The notes beneath the pieces are model-generated. The model ran no database searches. It saw only the letters and a program-made list of their open reading frames with translations, and was not told the origin of the DNA. Both the position numbers and the translations under genes were made by a program. From Sedimenticola sp. (GTDB lineage Bacteria > Pseudomonadota > Gammaproteobacteria > Chromatiales > Chromatiaceae), in NCBI GenBank assembly GCA_027068915.1, contig JAMOLT010000010.1:186001-250000 (forward strand): a stretch of 64,000 nucleotides of DNA. The letters run 5' to 3'. This document shows positions 24,947 through 35,080 of the stretch, piece after piece. How positions within the stretch are numbered: the first letter of the stretch is position 1; every line of letters begins with the position of its first letter.

Positions 24947-25762
24947 ATGCCTGAACTCCCGGAAGTAGAAACCACGCGCCGCGGCATACAACCCCACATC
25001 CGGGGAAAAACCGTGACCGCAGTGATCGTCCGCCAGCCCAGGCTGCGCTGGCCGATCCCCGAAGAGTTGCCGCAACTACTCAGGCGCCGCAAGCTCAGGA
25101 GCATTGAACGCCGGGGAAAATACCTGTTGCTGCATTTCAGCAATGGCTGCCTGCTGCTGCACCTGGGCATGTCCGGCAGCTTGCGCATTCTGCCCACCTC
25201 CAGGCCCGCAGAGAAACACGATCACTTCGATCTGGTCTTTGGGGCGCAATGTCTGCGATTGCATGATCCCCGACGTTTCGGCGCAGTGCTCTGGAGTGAC
25301 GGCCCTGTGGAACACCATCCGTTGCTGAAAAATCTCGGGCCGGAACCCTTGTCAGACAGCTTTCAGGGCAAGCATCTATTCAGACTTTCCCGCAACAGGC
25401 GGGTGGCGGTAAAACAGTTCATCATGGATAGCAAAATAGTCGTCGGTGTAGGAAACATCTATGCCAATGAAGCCCTGTTCCTGGCCGGCATCCTTCCCGC
25501 CACAAGCTGCGGGCGCATCTCCGCCAGGCGCTACGAAAAGCTGGCGCGGGCAATCCGGGAAATACTGACCACCGCCATCCAGCGGGGCGGCACCACCCTC
25601 CAGGACTTTGTACAGGCAGACGGCAAACCCGGCTATTTCTCCCAGGAATTACAGGTGTATGGCCGCGAAGGAAAGCCTTGTTCTCGCTGCGGCAACGCCA
25701 TTCGGCAGAAAAACCTGGGGCAGCGTTCCAGTTATTACTGCAGCCACTGTCAAAGATACTAA
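24947..25762 (+). CDS. mutM: Formamidopyrimidine-DNA glycosylase
   Basis: A 271-residue Fpg/MutM base-excision repair enzyme that removes 8-oxoguanine and formamidopyrimidines. The N-terminus [12 protein letters not shown] contains the catalytic Pro2 and Glu3; Lys57-equivalent lies in RRGKYLLLH; the HhH region reads [18 protein letters not shown]; the C-terminal zinc finger is [10 protein letters not shown]...YYCSHCQ. The stop overlaps the convergent VIT-family gene by a few bases. Complete and of normal length. Confidence 0.97.
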   Translation: MPELPEVETTRRGIQPHIRGKTVTAVIVRQPRLRWPIPEELPQLLRRRKLRSIERRGKYLLLHFSNGCLLLHLGMSGSLRILPTSRPAEKHDHFDLVFGAQCLRLHDPRRFGAVLWSDGPVEHHPLLKNLGPEPLSDSFQGKHLFRLSRNRRVAVKQFIMDSKIVVGVGNIYANEALFLAGILPATSCGRISARRYEKLARAIREILTTAIQRGGTTLQDFVQADGKPGYFSQELQVYGREGKPCSRCGNAIRQKNLGQRSSYYCSHCQRY

Positions 25763-26334
25763 CCCAGCAGATAGATCAGCCCCAGCGTGACCAACGCAAC
25801 CATCAGGCTCTGCAGGCCGCTCCACAACCAGAATGTACCGCCAACACGGCCAAGAAAAACGCCAAAGAGAAAGAGGATCACCAGTGCCACCATCATTGCT
25901 GTAGGCAAAGGCCCCAATACCAGCATCACGCCGCCATGCGCCAGCCACAGGGGCACCATGATAACCAGGGCAGTCAGCAGCGGAGACAGGCCGTTCACCA
26001 GCGCAACCAGCCAGGGAATCCATACAGCCACCTGGGCATGGTGACTTTCTTGCAGCGAGCTCACCATCGCTTTTTCCAATTGCGCCAGGGCGCGGCGTTG
26101 CTCTGCTGCTTCACTGATGTAGGCACTGGACAGACCACTCATACCCAGCGCCAGTGCCGCCGCCAGGCAGGATGTGATCACCACGGCAAGATCGACACCA
26201 CCACTGACATGAAACCCCATCATCAGTCCAAGCATCGTCAACGCGCCGTCATACCCGTTTACCACGAAGTACCGGCGCATGATCTTCTCCGGACGGGAGA
26301 TTTTCAACAGGGTCTTGATCTGTTTCAGCAACAT
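25759..26334 (-). CDS. VIT1/CCC1-family membrane protein
   Basis: A 191-residue membrane protein similar to the vacuolar iron transporter (VIT1/CCC1) family. The N-terminal helix carries [22 protein letters not shown], corresponding to the family's G-D-G metal-facing motif, and four further helices follow ([35 protein letters not shown] and others). It probably moves Fe2+/Mn2+ or a similar cation. The start codon overlaps the stop of the upstream DUF211 gene by one base (TGATG); a GTG one codon upstream is an alternative. Confidence 0.82.
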   Translation of the reverse strand: MLLKQIKTLLKISRPEKIMRRYFVVNGYDGALTMLGLMMGFHVSGGVDLAVVITSCLAAALALGMSGLSSAYISEAAEQRRALAQLEKAMVSSLQESHHAQVAVWIPWLVALVNGLSPLLTALVIMVPLWLAHGGVMLVLGPLPTAMMVALVILFLFGVFLGRVGGTFWLWSGLQSLMVALVTLGLIYLLG

Positions 26335-26591
26335 CACTTGCCGACTACCGAAACCTCATCAATGCTGTGCAGGGAAGCCCCAATCTCATCGATCGCCGTG
26401 CTGATAAGGGAAAAATCAAGCTTGTCCCCCTCAATCGCCACCTGCAGTGTTTCCGTCTTTTCATCCACTTCCAATACCCGCACATCAACCCGATAACCTT
26501 CTCCCAACACGGCAATGGCTTTGGCAAATTCAAGCGCATTCGGCTGATGCGGCTTCAGGATATCGAGCACAAGACGTTGAACATTGGCCAT
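26334..26591 (-). CDS. DUF211 protein
   Basis: An 85-residue protein that matches the DUF211 (COG1888) pattern from end to end: RLVLDILKPHQPNALEFAKA, VLEVDEKTETLQVAIEG and the end IGASLHSIDEVSVVGK. The family has a ferredoxin-like fold and is best known from archaea. The start MANVQ follows GGAGG by 8 bases. Tight coupling to the VIT-family gene suggests a cytoplasmic partner or regulator of cation transport (inference). Confidence 0.88.
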   Translation of the reverse strand: MANVQRLVLDILKPHQPNALEFAKAIAVLGEGYRVDVRVLEVDEKTETLQVAIEGDKLDFSLISTAIDEIGASLHSIDEVSVVGK

Positions 26592-26637
26592 AGTAATTTC
26601 CTCCACACCGAAAGCGGAACAATCTGAGAACCTTTGT

Positions 26638-28120
<1,483 letters not shown>

Positions 28121-28213
28121 CTGTTCCCGGCTCCGACAAATTACTGCACAAATTTCGTACTCTTTATGATACTTTGGTTTATCTTGGGATGCCCCTTTTA
28201 ATACAGATCTTTC

Positions 28214-29116
28214 ATGTCATCGGAAAAACGCGAGCCACTGCCTTCAGGCACCCGGCTGGACTATTACAAGGTACACAAGCTCATCGGCAGCGGTGGGTTC
28301 AGCCTTATTTACCTTGGCGAAGAGGAAGATTCCCATGACGAAGTGGCGATCAAGGAATACATGCCCAAGCGTTTTGGCCTCCGGAACCGGAACGGCGGGA
28401 TCCTTTTTTCCAACGAGGAGGCCAAGGACAAGTTCTATCGCGGTCTGCGGCTGTTTTTTCTCGAAGCCAAGGCGCTGGCGATGCTGCGCCACCCGAACAT
28501 TGTCAATGTACGCAACTGCTTTCTGGACAATGAAACCGCCTATCTGGTAATGGACTACCAGCCCGGCAAGAATCTGGGAAGATACATCAAGCGCCGCAAG
28601 GGCGGGTTGAGCACGCGCTTTCTCATGACCGTGTTTCCACCCCTGCTGGATGCCCTGGAGCTGATACACAATGCCCAGCATCTGCATCTGGACATCAAGC
28701 CCGGCAACATCCATATCCGCCCCGGTGGGCAGCCGCTGTTACTGGATTTTGGCGCAGTTTATCATCTGAGCACAGAAGGCAAGAAAAAAGCCCAGGTGAT
28801 CACCCCCGGGTTTTCCCCTATCGAACAATACCGCGGCATCAGCAAGGTGGGGCCCTGGACCGATATCTATGCCGTTGGCGCCAGCATGCGCACCTGCATC
28901 GAGGGACGACCGCCCCCCACAGCCATCGAGCGCCATGCCAAGGACACCATGGTTCCTGCGGTGGAATGTTTCAGCAAGCGCTACCCCCGGCATATTCTGC
29001 GGGCAATCGATCACGCCATGGAAATAGATCCCCAGAAACGCATACAATCCGCTGCCCTGTTGCTCAAGCAGCTGAACAGAGACCCGGCGAAAGCCGGGGC
29101 ACGCAAGGCAGGCTAG
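28214..29116 (+). CDS. Soluble Hanks-type Ser/Thr kinase (second set)
   Basis: A 300-residue protein kinase without a membrane segment. Glycine loop IGSGGFSLIY, Lys47 in VAIKEYMP, the catalytic loop HLDIKPGN (Asp160; Leu replaces the usual Arg of HRD), DFGAVY as the metal motif, then FSPIEQYRG as activation and P+1 segment. The HLD variant and GFSLIY..VAIKEYMP pattern define a recurrent kinase subgroup found with PP2C genes. The stop (TAG) overlaps the phosphatase GTG start by one base. Targets unknown; the missing HRD arginine suggests activity without activation-loop phosphorylation. Confidence 0.9.
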   Translation: MSSEKREPLPSGTRLDYYKVHKLIGSGGFSLIYLGEEEDSHDEVAIKEYMPKRFGLRNRNGGILFSNEEAKDKFYRGLRLFFLEAKALAMLRHPNIVNVRNCFLDNETAYLVMDYQPGKNLGRYIKRRKGGLSTRFLMTVFPPLLDALELIHNAQHLHLDIKPGNIHIRPGGQPLLLDFGAVYHLSTEGKKKAQVITPGFSPIEQYRGISKVGPWTDIYAVGASMRTCIEGRPPPTAIERHAKDTMVPAVECFSKRYPRHILRAIDHAMEIDPQKRIQSAALLLKQLNRDPAKAGARKAG

Positions 29117-29931
29117 TGGACACAGCGCGCATTTCCCTGCAGGGCAACCGGGCCAACAACCAGGATCGCTGCGCCATTCTCAACCACGGAAAAAGCTGCC
29201 TGATGGTATTGGCCGACGGTTTGGGCGGACATCCCAAGGGCGAGGTCGCCGCACAGATCATGCTAAACGTATGCGAGCAGCTTTTTTCCAAAACACCCAA
29301 GCCCATCAGCAGCCCACGGTTTTTTTTCCACCATTGTGTTACCCACGCCCACAAGTTGATCAATCAGTATGGCCAGGCACAGCGACCCAGTATCGCACCC
29401 CGAACCACTGTGGTCATGGCGCTGATCCAGGACGGATACTGCTACTGGAGCTATGCCGGTGACAGCCGCTTTTACCTGTTAAGGGACAATAACATCGTTC
29501 TTCAGTCCACTGACCACAGCGTGCCGCAAAGGAATGCCCTTGGAGAAGAAAACCCCGGCAACCGTGCCCTGACCCGCTGTGTGGGCGGCCAGCGCAGCGC
29601 CCCCATGCCGTCCACGGAACCACCGTTTCCGCTACAGCCCAACGATCTGATCCTGCTCTGCTCGGATGGACTGTGGGGCCAACTGCCACGGCAGCAGCTG
29701 GTTGAAACCCTGTGGAACACCTTTCCACTGAAAAAAGCACTGCATATGCTTGGCACTACTGCAGAAAACAATGCACAATCCCGCAGTGACAACATCAGCG
29801 CCCTGGGGATTCGCATTGACGAAAGCAGCTGCACCAGCACCGCTTCTGTTGCAGGAAACAGTGAAAGCGAGCTGCTGTCTGCTATCGATCACCTCAACGC
29901 GCTGATCAGCGAGAGTGTTCCGGAAACATAA
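29116..29931 (+). CDS. PP2C-family Ser/Thr phosphatase (second set)
   Basis: A 271-residue metal-dependent phosphatase. Motifs: NRANNQDRCA, VLADGLGG, RTTVVMALI, YAGDSRFYLL, STDHSVPQ, CSDGLW and RSDNISALG. The GTG start overlaps the kinase stop (TAGTG), so kinase and phosphatase are made from one message. A C-terminal tail of about 40 residues (ESSCTSTASVAGNSESELLSAIDHLNALISE) lies beyond the catalytic fold and may bind a partner. It is followed by rph after 49 bases. Confidence 0.92.
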   Translation: MDTARISLQGNRANNQDRCAILNHGKSCLMVLADGLGGHPKGEVAAQIMLNVCEQLFSKTPKPISSPRFFFHHCVTHAHKLINQYGQAQRPSIAPRTTVVMALIQDGYCYWSYAGDSRFYLLRDNNIVLQSTDHSVPQRNALGEENPGNRALTRCVGGQRSAPMPSTEPPFPLQPNDLILLCSDGLWGQLPRQQLVETLWNTFPLKKALHMLGTTAENNAQSRSDNISALGIRIDESSCTSTASVAGNSESELLSAIDHLNALISESVPET

Positions 29932-29980
29932 GCCGGGCCTGTAGCTTCACCCCCATTACCCACCAACAGAGGAACCCCCG

Positions 29981-30706
29981 ATGAGACCCAGCGGCCGCGC
30001 CAACAACGAAATGCGTCCTGTCAGCTTTATTACCAACTTTACGAAACACGCCGAAGGTTCCGTGCTGGTGAGCTTTGGCGATACCCGGGTGATCTGCACC
30101 GCAACCGTGGAAGAGCGCACCCCCCGCTGGATGGACAAGGGTCAGGGCGGCTGGGTCACAGCCGAATACGGCATGTTACCCCGCTCTACCAACAGCCGCA
30201 TGGGACGCGAGGCGGCGAGAGGAAAGCAGGGTGGCCGCACCATGGAAATCCAGCGCCTTATCGGCCGCTCCCTGCGCGCCGCCCTGGATCTGAAGAAGCT
30301 TGGCGAACACACCATCACCCTGGATTGCGACGTCATCCAGGCTGACGGCGGAACCCGCACCGCATCCGTATCCGGTGGTTTCGTAGCCCTGGCGCTGGCC
30401 GTGGACGGGTTACTGAAAAAAGGGCGGCTGGCAGAAAACCCCATCATCCACCATGTCGCCTCTGTTTCTACCGGCATCTATGCCAACACCCCGATACTGG
30501 ATCTGGACTATATGGAAGACTCCAATGCTGAAACCGACATGAACGTGGTAATGAATGAAAGCGGTGGTTTTATCGAGGTACAGGGTACGGCGGAAGGCGC
30601 GGTATTCAGCAGCGATGAAATGAATCAGATGCTCGCTCTGGCCAGCCGGGGTATCCGTGAGATCATCGCCGAACAGCAAAAGGTTCTGGAAGTCCCTTCA
30701 AGCTGA
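29981..30706 (+). CDS. rph: Ribonuclease PH
   Basis: A 241-residue phosphorolytic 3'-5' exoribonuclease that trims tRNA 3' ends. Diagnostic blocks: [65 protein letters not shown] compressed across about residues 66-100, then [19 protein letters not shown]. Full length; GAGGAA lies just upstream. It is usually followed by rdgB, but here that gene is about 5.5 kb away. Confidence 0.97.
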   Translation: MRPSGRANNEMRPVSFITNFTKHAEGSVLVSFGDTRVICTATVEERTPRWMDKGQGGWVTAEYGMLPRSTNSRMGREAARGKQGGRTMEIQRLIGRSLRAALDLKKLGEHTITLDCDVIQADGGTRTASVSGGFVALALAVDGLLKKGRLAENPIIHHVASVSTGIYANTPILDLDYMEDSNAETDMNVVMNESGGFIEVQGTAEGAVFSSDEMNQMLALASRGIREIIAEQQKVLEVPSS

Positions 30707-30725
30707 CGGTCTGCGCAATCCCACC

Positions 30726-31439
30726 TCAAAAAGAAGCTGTGGAAGGGTGCTTGCCCTTCCTGCGCATTTGGCGCTGCAGGGAACGCATCAAGGGCTCGAT
30801 ATCCTCACCGGCATGACTGACCACAGCCATGCTTCCCCAGCTTGTGGGAACCAGGACTCCAGAGAGAGAAACAGCTGCCACAACCTGGCGTTGTTGCGCA
30901 TACTCGCCTGGCATTAACAGTACGGTTACCGGCCCACTCCCTCCCTGCATGACCAGGTGCATGCCGCGTCTCTTGCGTATCCAGCACGGGGTTGCGGCTG
31001 TAATCCTGGCAGGCACCTCGACCAGCTCAAACCCCAGGGGAGAAAGCGCTTCCAGCAGCTCCATCTCGTTCATGGCGTACCGGGAGTTGAGCATTTCCGG
31101 CTCTTTCTGGATATGGCGCACTATCAGCTGCGGCAGATTGTTCCCGGTAAACACCTGTTGTGCGAGATTGAACCCTGCCACCGTTGCTCCCAGCAGCAGC
31201 AACACAGATACCGCCTTTACCCAGGTTTTCCGCCACCATCTTGTACGTCTGTACGCCGGCCCCGCACACAGCTCTTTCTCCGGCTGCACGGAAATGGCGA
31301 CACGCAGCATCGACTCAAACTTCCGTGCCTGCTGCCATTCCCGGGCGCAACGGGCACAGTTTTTCCGGTGCGCAGTGAAGTCCCTGTCTTTGCAGGAGGG
31401 CTCTTTCATCAGGCGGGCCTGGAATTGCTCACAATTCAT
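30726..31439 (-). CDS. DUF3379 anti-sigma-like membrane protein
   Basis: A 237-residue protein of the DUF3379 type. The N-terminus MNCEQFQARLMKEP..AHRKNCARCAREW carries a H...C..C zinc-finger-like motif as in ZAS anti-sigma factors. One membrane helix (AVSVLLLLGATVAGFNLA, about residues 75-92) follows, then a periplasmic domain. Such genes normally sit next to an ECF sigma factor; none is found here. It is convergent with rph. Confidence 0.75.
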   Translation of the reverse strand: MNCEQFQARLMKEPSCKDRDFTAHRKNCARCAREWQQARKFESMLRVAISVQPEKELCAGPAYRRTRWWRKTWVKAVSVLLLLGATVAGFNLAQQVFTGNNLPQLIVRHIQKEPEMLNSRYAMNEMELLEALSPLGFELVEVPARITAATPCWIRKRRGMHLVMQGGSGPVTVLLMPGEYAQQRQVVAAVSLSGVLVPTSWGSMAVVSHAGEDIEPLMRSLQRQMRRKGKHPSTASF

Positions 31440-31750
31440 ATGTGTAATGTTTCAGCATCAGTCACTATGATCAAGACCCTGGCGGCAAGTACTTTGTTTC
31501 CGCAGCAGACAAAAAACCGTCATTCTGGAAACAAAACGGCGATCTGTCAGGTCATAGTATCCGAACCGGGAAAAAACCGGTCGAATGGGAATGGTGCTTG
31601 CTTAAGCTAATCATCATGGTCATCCCGGTACACGAACCCATTCATGGGTTCGTGTACCGGGATGAAGAATAACGAGTTCTTTGGCTTAAGCAAGCGCCAT
31701 TCCAACTAAATGGTATTTTTATGAAACTACACCAGTTAAGGAGATTCTCC
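31440..31750. other. Intergenic region upstream of bufferin gene
   Basis: This 311 bp gap is dominated by the nested inverted repeat at 31588-31703 described separately. Between the DUF3379 start and that element nothing was recognised. The bufferin ribosome-binding site AAGGAGA lies about 10 bases before its ATG at 31751. Confidence 0.5.
31588..31703. repeat. Nested inverted-repeat element (MITE-like)
   Basis: The outer arms GGAATGGTGCTTGCTTAAGC (31588-31607) and GCTTAAGCAAGCGCCATTCC (31684-31703) are inverted repeats with one mismatch. Within them, 31620-31641 and 31644-31665 form a perfect 22 bp hairpin with a 2-base loop. The element is 116 bp with no ORF, and ends 47 bases before the bufferin start. 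It could be a small transposable element or a strong structured leader. Confidence 0.8.
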
Positions 31751-31999
31751 ATGAAAAAATCGATCATTATGAGTGCTGTCGCCATTGCCATGTTGTCCCT
31801 GGGCATCAGTGGAAGCGCCATGGCCGGCAAACCAGGCTTTGAAAAATGCATGGGCATTGCCAAGGCCGGCAAGAACGATTGCGGCACTTCAGCCCACGCT
31901 TGCGCCGGCCAGGCCGCCAAGGACAACGATCCTGAAGAGTGGGTGTATGTACCTGAAGGCACTTGCGGCAAAATCGCAGGCGGCAAGGTAAAAAAATGA
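31751..31999 (+). CDS. BufA1-type bufferin precursor (DUF2282-like)
   Basis: An 82-residue secreted peptide. A signal peptide ends at GSAMA (residue 25); the mature part has exactly four cysteines (Cys33, Cys44, Cys51, Cys72) in the [27 protein letters not shown] pattern of BufA1 bufferins. These ribosomally made peptides bind copper or other metals in the periplasm after Cys modification by a DUF692 enzyme (BufB) with BufC. Neither enzyme gene is adjacent here; only a DoxX gene follows. AAGGAGA precedes the start. Either modification is done from elsewhere or this peptide acts unmodified. Confidence 0.85.
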   Translation: MKKSIIMSAVAIAMLSLGISGSAMAGKPGFEKCMGIAKAGKNDCGTSAHACAGQAAKDNDPEEWVYVPEGTCGKIAGGKVKK

Positions 32000-32082
32000 T
32001 CTGAACCCGGCGGCTGCATGAACCGGCTAACGGGACATGCAGCCACCGGCCTGTTCTGACGCTTCGGCAACCGGGAGTGAAC

Positions 32083-32541
32083 ATGAGTCTGCTACAAACC
32101 CTTGTAAAACCCTACAGCGCCATTGCACGACTGCTTGAACTTCTGGCCCCTGTATTCGACCTCGCGGTACGCCTGTGGGTAGCCTGGGTATTCTTCAAAT
32201 CCGGGCTGGTAAAAATACAGAGCTGGGACACGACAGTGATGCTGTTCGACTACGAATACAACGTGCCCCTGCTCTCACCGCAAGTAGCGGCCTGGACGGG
32301 GACAGCGGCAGAGCTGATCCTGCCTGTTCTCGTCGCCCTGGGCATTGCCAGTCGCCTGTCCGCCCTGGCGCTGTTTTCATTCAACGCCGTTGCGGTATAT
32401 GCCTATGCCAGTTTCCTGTTCGGCGCAGAGGGCGCTGCCGGCCTGCAACAACATATCCTTTGGGGAGTGATGCTGTTGATCACGGTTTTCCATGGCCCGG
32501 GCAAGCTGTCCGTGGATCATCTGCTATGCAAGAAATGCTGA
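32083..32541 (+). CDS. DoxX-family membrane protein
   Basis: A 152-residue protein with four predicted membrane helices (LAVRLWVAWVFFKSGLVKI, LILPVLVALGIASRLSALALFS, AVYAYASFLFGA, ILWGVMLLITVFHGPGKLSVD). DoxX proteins occur in bufferin operons (BufD) and are linked to thiol or quinone redox. The ATG at 32083 is chosen over GTG 32077 because GGGAG is correctly spaced. It follows the bufferin gene by 83 bases and ends before a bidirectional terminator. Confidence 0.88.
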   Translation: MSLLQTLVKPYSAIARLLELLAPVFDLAVRLWVAWVFFKSGLVKIQSWDTTVMLFDYEYNVPLLSPQVAAWTGTAAELILPVLVALGIASRLSALALFSFNAVAVYAYASFLFGAEGAAGLQQHILWGVMLLITVFHGPGKLSVDHLLCKKC

Positions 32542-32562
32542 ATTTCCACTGTCCATACAGAT

Positions 32563-32594
32563 AAAAAAAGCCTGCTGTTTCAGCAGGCTTTTTT
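32563..32594. terminator. Bidirectional Rho-independent terminator
   Basis: AAAAAAAGCCTGCTG (32563-32577), loop TTT, and CAGCAGGCTTTTTT (32581-32594) form an A-tract/stem/U-tract hairpin that works on both strands. It separates the convergent DoxX (+) and DsbA-like (-) genes. Confidence 0.93.
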
Positions 32595-32614
32595 ATTTCA
32601 ATCACTACGGCGCA

Positions 32615-33376
32615 TTACTGCTGTTTTTTCTTCCTCGCCAGCTCGACAAAGTGCTTCATACGCTGACCGTCGATGGCGCCTGGTATCAACTCCTCTCCGA
32701 TCACGAATGCCGGCGTGCCGTTGACGCCCAGGCGTTGTGCCCAGACGCTGCTGCGCTCCAACTCCTGCTGCACTTGGGCTGATCCCATGTCTTTTTGCAG
32801 TTTTTCCAGGTCAAGTCCCACAGCTTTCGCCGCCGCCAGCACCCCGTCTCTGGAGAGGCGGCCGCCCTGGTTCATCATCTGCGCATGAAACTGGTTGTAT
32901 TTCCCCTGCATCTGTGCGGCCAGGGCTGCTTTCGCCGCATATTCCGAGTCCGGCCCCAGCACCGGCAGCTCCTTCATCACGATCTTGATGTTGCCATCAT
33001 CGGCAATCAGCTTCTCCATGCTGGGGAACACTTTTTTGCAGTAAGGACAATTGTAGTCAAAAAACTCCACCACAATCGTATCACCAGCGGGGTTGCCCCA
33101 GACGGGTGATTGCGTGTTGACGGCCTCTGCCATCAATTCGGCAATAGCTTCTTTGGTTATCGCCGATTCCGCCGCTTCTCGCTGTTGCCGCCAGGCCTGA
33201 ATCGCGTCAATCACCACTTCCGGGTTCTCTTTCAGGTAGCTGCCGATAATTTGCTGTACTTCCGCCTTTTGCGCAGGTGAGAGCACCTCGGCGGCAAGGC
33301 CCACGGCGGGAACAGATAGGGCGCAGCACAACCCCATGGCTGAGAGCAATGTTGTTATTTTTCGCTTTTCTTTCAT
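32615..33376 (-). CDS. DsbA-family periplasmic thiol:disulfide protein
   Basis: A 253-residue exported thioredoxin-fold protein with signal peptide (to about AVGLAAEVLS) and active site CPYC in VVEFFDYNCPYCKKVF. The cis-Pro segment is NGTPAFVIGEELIPG. A helical N-terminal extension (SPAQKAEVQQIIGSYLKENPEVVIDAIQAW) is typical of the Com1/ScsC-like DsbA group. It is the last gene of the four-gene operon, its start directly adjoining the GMC oxidoreductase stop. It may supply oxidised or reduced thiols to that enzyme or to the neighbouring bufferin (inference). Confidence 0.9.
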   Translation of the reverse strand: MKEKRKITTLLSAMGLCCALSVPAVGLAAEVLSPAQKAEVQQIIGSYLKENPEVVIDAIQAWRQQREAAESAITKEAIAELMAEAVNTQSPVWGNPAGDTIVVEFFDYNCPYCKKVFPSMEKLIADDGNIKIVMKELPVLGPDSEYAAKAALAAQMQGKYNQFHAQMMNQGGRLSRDGVLAAAKAVGLDLEKLQKDMGSAQVQQELERSSVWAQRLGVNGTPAFVIGEELIPGAIDGQRMKHFVELARKKKQQ

Positions 33377-35080
33377 TTACACTTCCTCTTGACTAGGCTT
33401 CCCAAGCCGCTGAAGCAGATGATCTGCTACCCGGAAAGCATTGGCATAGATAGTCCAGGTGTACGGCACGCTGCCACCGGTGGGCATGAAGCTGCCATCA
33501 GTAACATACAGGTTTTCCACTTCATGGGCACGGCAGTTGGAATCCAGCACCGAAACATCCGGGTCGGTACCAAAACGGCAGGTACCAGCCTGCAGGTTGA
33601 CGGGGGGTTCGCCGGAAGCGAAGGAAATGACATCCTCGGCACCAATGGCCTTGAGCAATTCCGCCCCTTTTGCCGCCAGATACCAGCCCACTTTCAGGTT
33701 TTGCACATGAAACCCTGTACGCACCCGCGCCAGGGGCATGCCCCATTTGTCTTTTTGGGACGGATCCAGGGTGACAAAGCTGTCGTCCACCGGGAGCCAA
33801 TCGCAAAAGGCTTCTATCTTCAGCGGCACGGCATTCTGGAACAAGTGTTCCAGGTTGCGCTTCAGGGGCTTGCCCCACAGCAAACCATGATCACCATGCA
33901 GATGACGGCTGGCGCGCAGCACGGGGCTGGGGTGTACATGTACGAAATCGATGGTGCCACCCTTTTGCCGGGAACCGAATTCCTTGTCGTCGATGACATA
34001 CCAGTCCTGCAGGGCACGGTTGACGAAGAACCCGGTTTGCGCCAGCTCCTGCGCCTTGGCTTTGCTGAACTTGCCATAGGGCAACTGCCCGGAACCGGCC
34101 CCACCACCGGCAAACAGCAGGTTCTTTCCCACCAGGCCATTGGTATTGGCCAGCCCCCGGGGGAATTTCGGGCCGGTGGAACGCAGCAGCAGTTTGGCGC
34201 TTTCGACGGCCTGGCAGGCAACCACATAGATGCCTGCATCCACTTGTTTCAGTGCACCTGTCTTGTCGAAGTATTCCACACCGGTGATCTTGCCTTTGGC
34301 GTCTGTAATCAGGCGCTTTACCAGAGAGTGGGGGCGCACTTCACAGCGTCCGGTCATCACAGCCCGTTCCAGCAAGGCCGATCTGGCGCTGCCTTTGGCG
34401 CCGGTGGAACAACCTGTGCTTCCACAATAGCCACCATTGTAGGCACAGCTTCCACGCCCGTCAGCAGGACGGGAGAGGATGGCACGGGGCGTGGGGATAG
34501 GATGAAATCCCAGCTTTTTTCCCGCCTCATCCAGCATGCCTGCTACCGCATGTTCCTGTAGTGGCGGATAAGGGAAATCGGCCCGGCTGCGCGGCTCGGC
34601 ATGGGGGTGGGCTTGTACTTTCCCCGATATGCCAACTTCGGTCTCCACGCGGGTATAATACGGCTCCAGGTCTTCATAACTGATGGGCCAGTCTGCGATG
34701 TTGGCTCCTTCTATGGGACCGAACTCGGATAGCAGGCGGAAATCCACAGGCTTGAGGCGATGGAAATAGCCACTCATGAAATTACTGGATCCGCCAACAC
34801 AGTTGCCATTCCAGAAATTCCAGCGCCCACTTTCGGTGCTCTGAATCTTCCAGCCGCCATCACCATCTTCCAGTTCAATGATATGCGGCTCATCCTTGCG
34901 GTTGGGCTTGTATGTTTCCCGCAGGCAGCAGGCCAGTTCGTCCTTGTAGAAATCCTCCGTGCTGTACCAGGGGCCGCGCTCCAGCACCAGCACAGAATGT
35001 CCGGCTTGCGCCAGGGTCAGTGCCACGGGGGAGCCACCGGCGCCACTGCCGATGACGATGACATCAAAATCATGGCTCAT
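33377..35080 (-). CDS. GMC-family FAD oxidoreductase
   Basis: A 567-residue flavoprotein. The FAD dinucleotide fold is at the N-terminus (VIVIGSGAGGSPVALTLAQAG) with GGSSNFMSG near residue 97 and the C-terminal GMC block (NLYVTDGSFMPTGG..NAFRVADHLL). Cys212, Cys219 and Cys224 (SCAYNGGYCGSTGCSTG) resemble the three-Cys cluster site of FAD-dependent sugar/alcohol dehydrogenase large subunits. It overlaps the small-subunit gene by ATGA. No Tat signal is seen, so export would need to be by hitch-hiking on the small subunit. Substrate unknown. Confidence 0.9.
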   Translation of the reverse strand: MSHDFDVIVIGSGAGGSPVALTLAQAGHSVLVLERGPWYSTEDFYKDELACCLRETYKPNRKDEPHIIELEDGDGGWKIQSTESGRWNFWNGNCVGGSSNFMSGYFHRLKPVDFRLLSEFGPIEGANIADWPISYEDLEPYYTRVETEVGISGKVQAHPHAEPRSRADFPYPPLQEHAVAGMLDEAGKKLGFHPIPTPRAILSRPADGRGSCAYNGGYCGSTGCSTGAKGSARSALLERAVMTGRCEVRPHSLVKRLITDAKGKITGVEYFDKTGALKQVDAGIYVVACQAVESAKLLLRSTGPKFPRGLANTNGLVGKNLLFAGGGAGSGQLPYGKFSKAKAQELAQTGFFVNRALQDWYVIDDKEFGSRQKGGTIDFVHVHPSPVLRASRHLHGDHGLLWGKPLKRNLEHLFQNAVPLKIEAFCDWLPVDDSFVTLDPSQKDKWGMPLARVRTGFHVQNLKVGWYLAAKGAELLKAIGAEDVISFASGEPPVNLQAGTCRFGTDPDVSVLDSNCRAHEVENLYVTDGSFMPTGGSVPYTWTIYANAFRVADHLLQRLGKPSQEEV

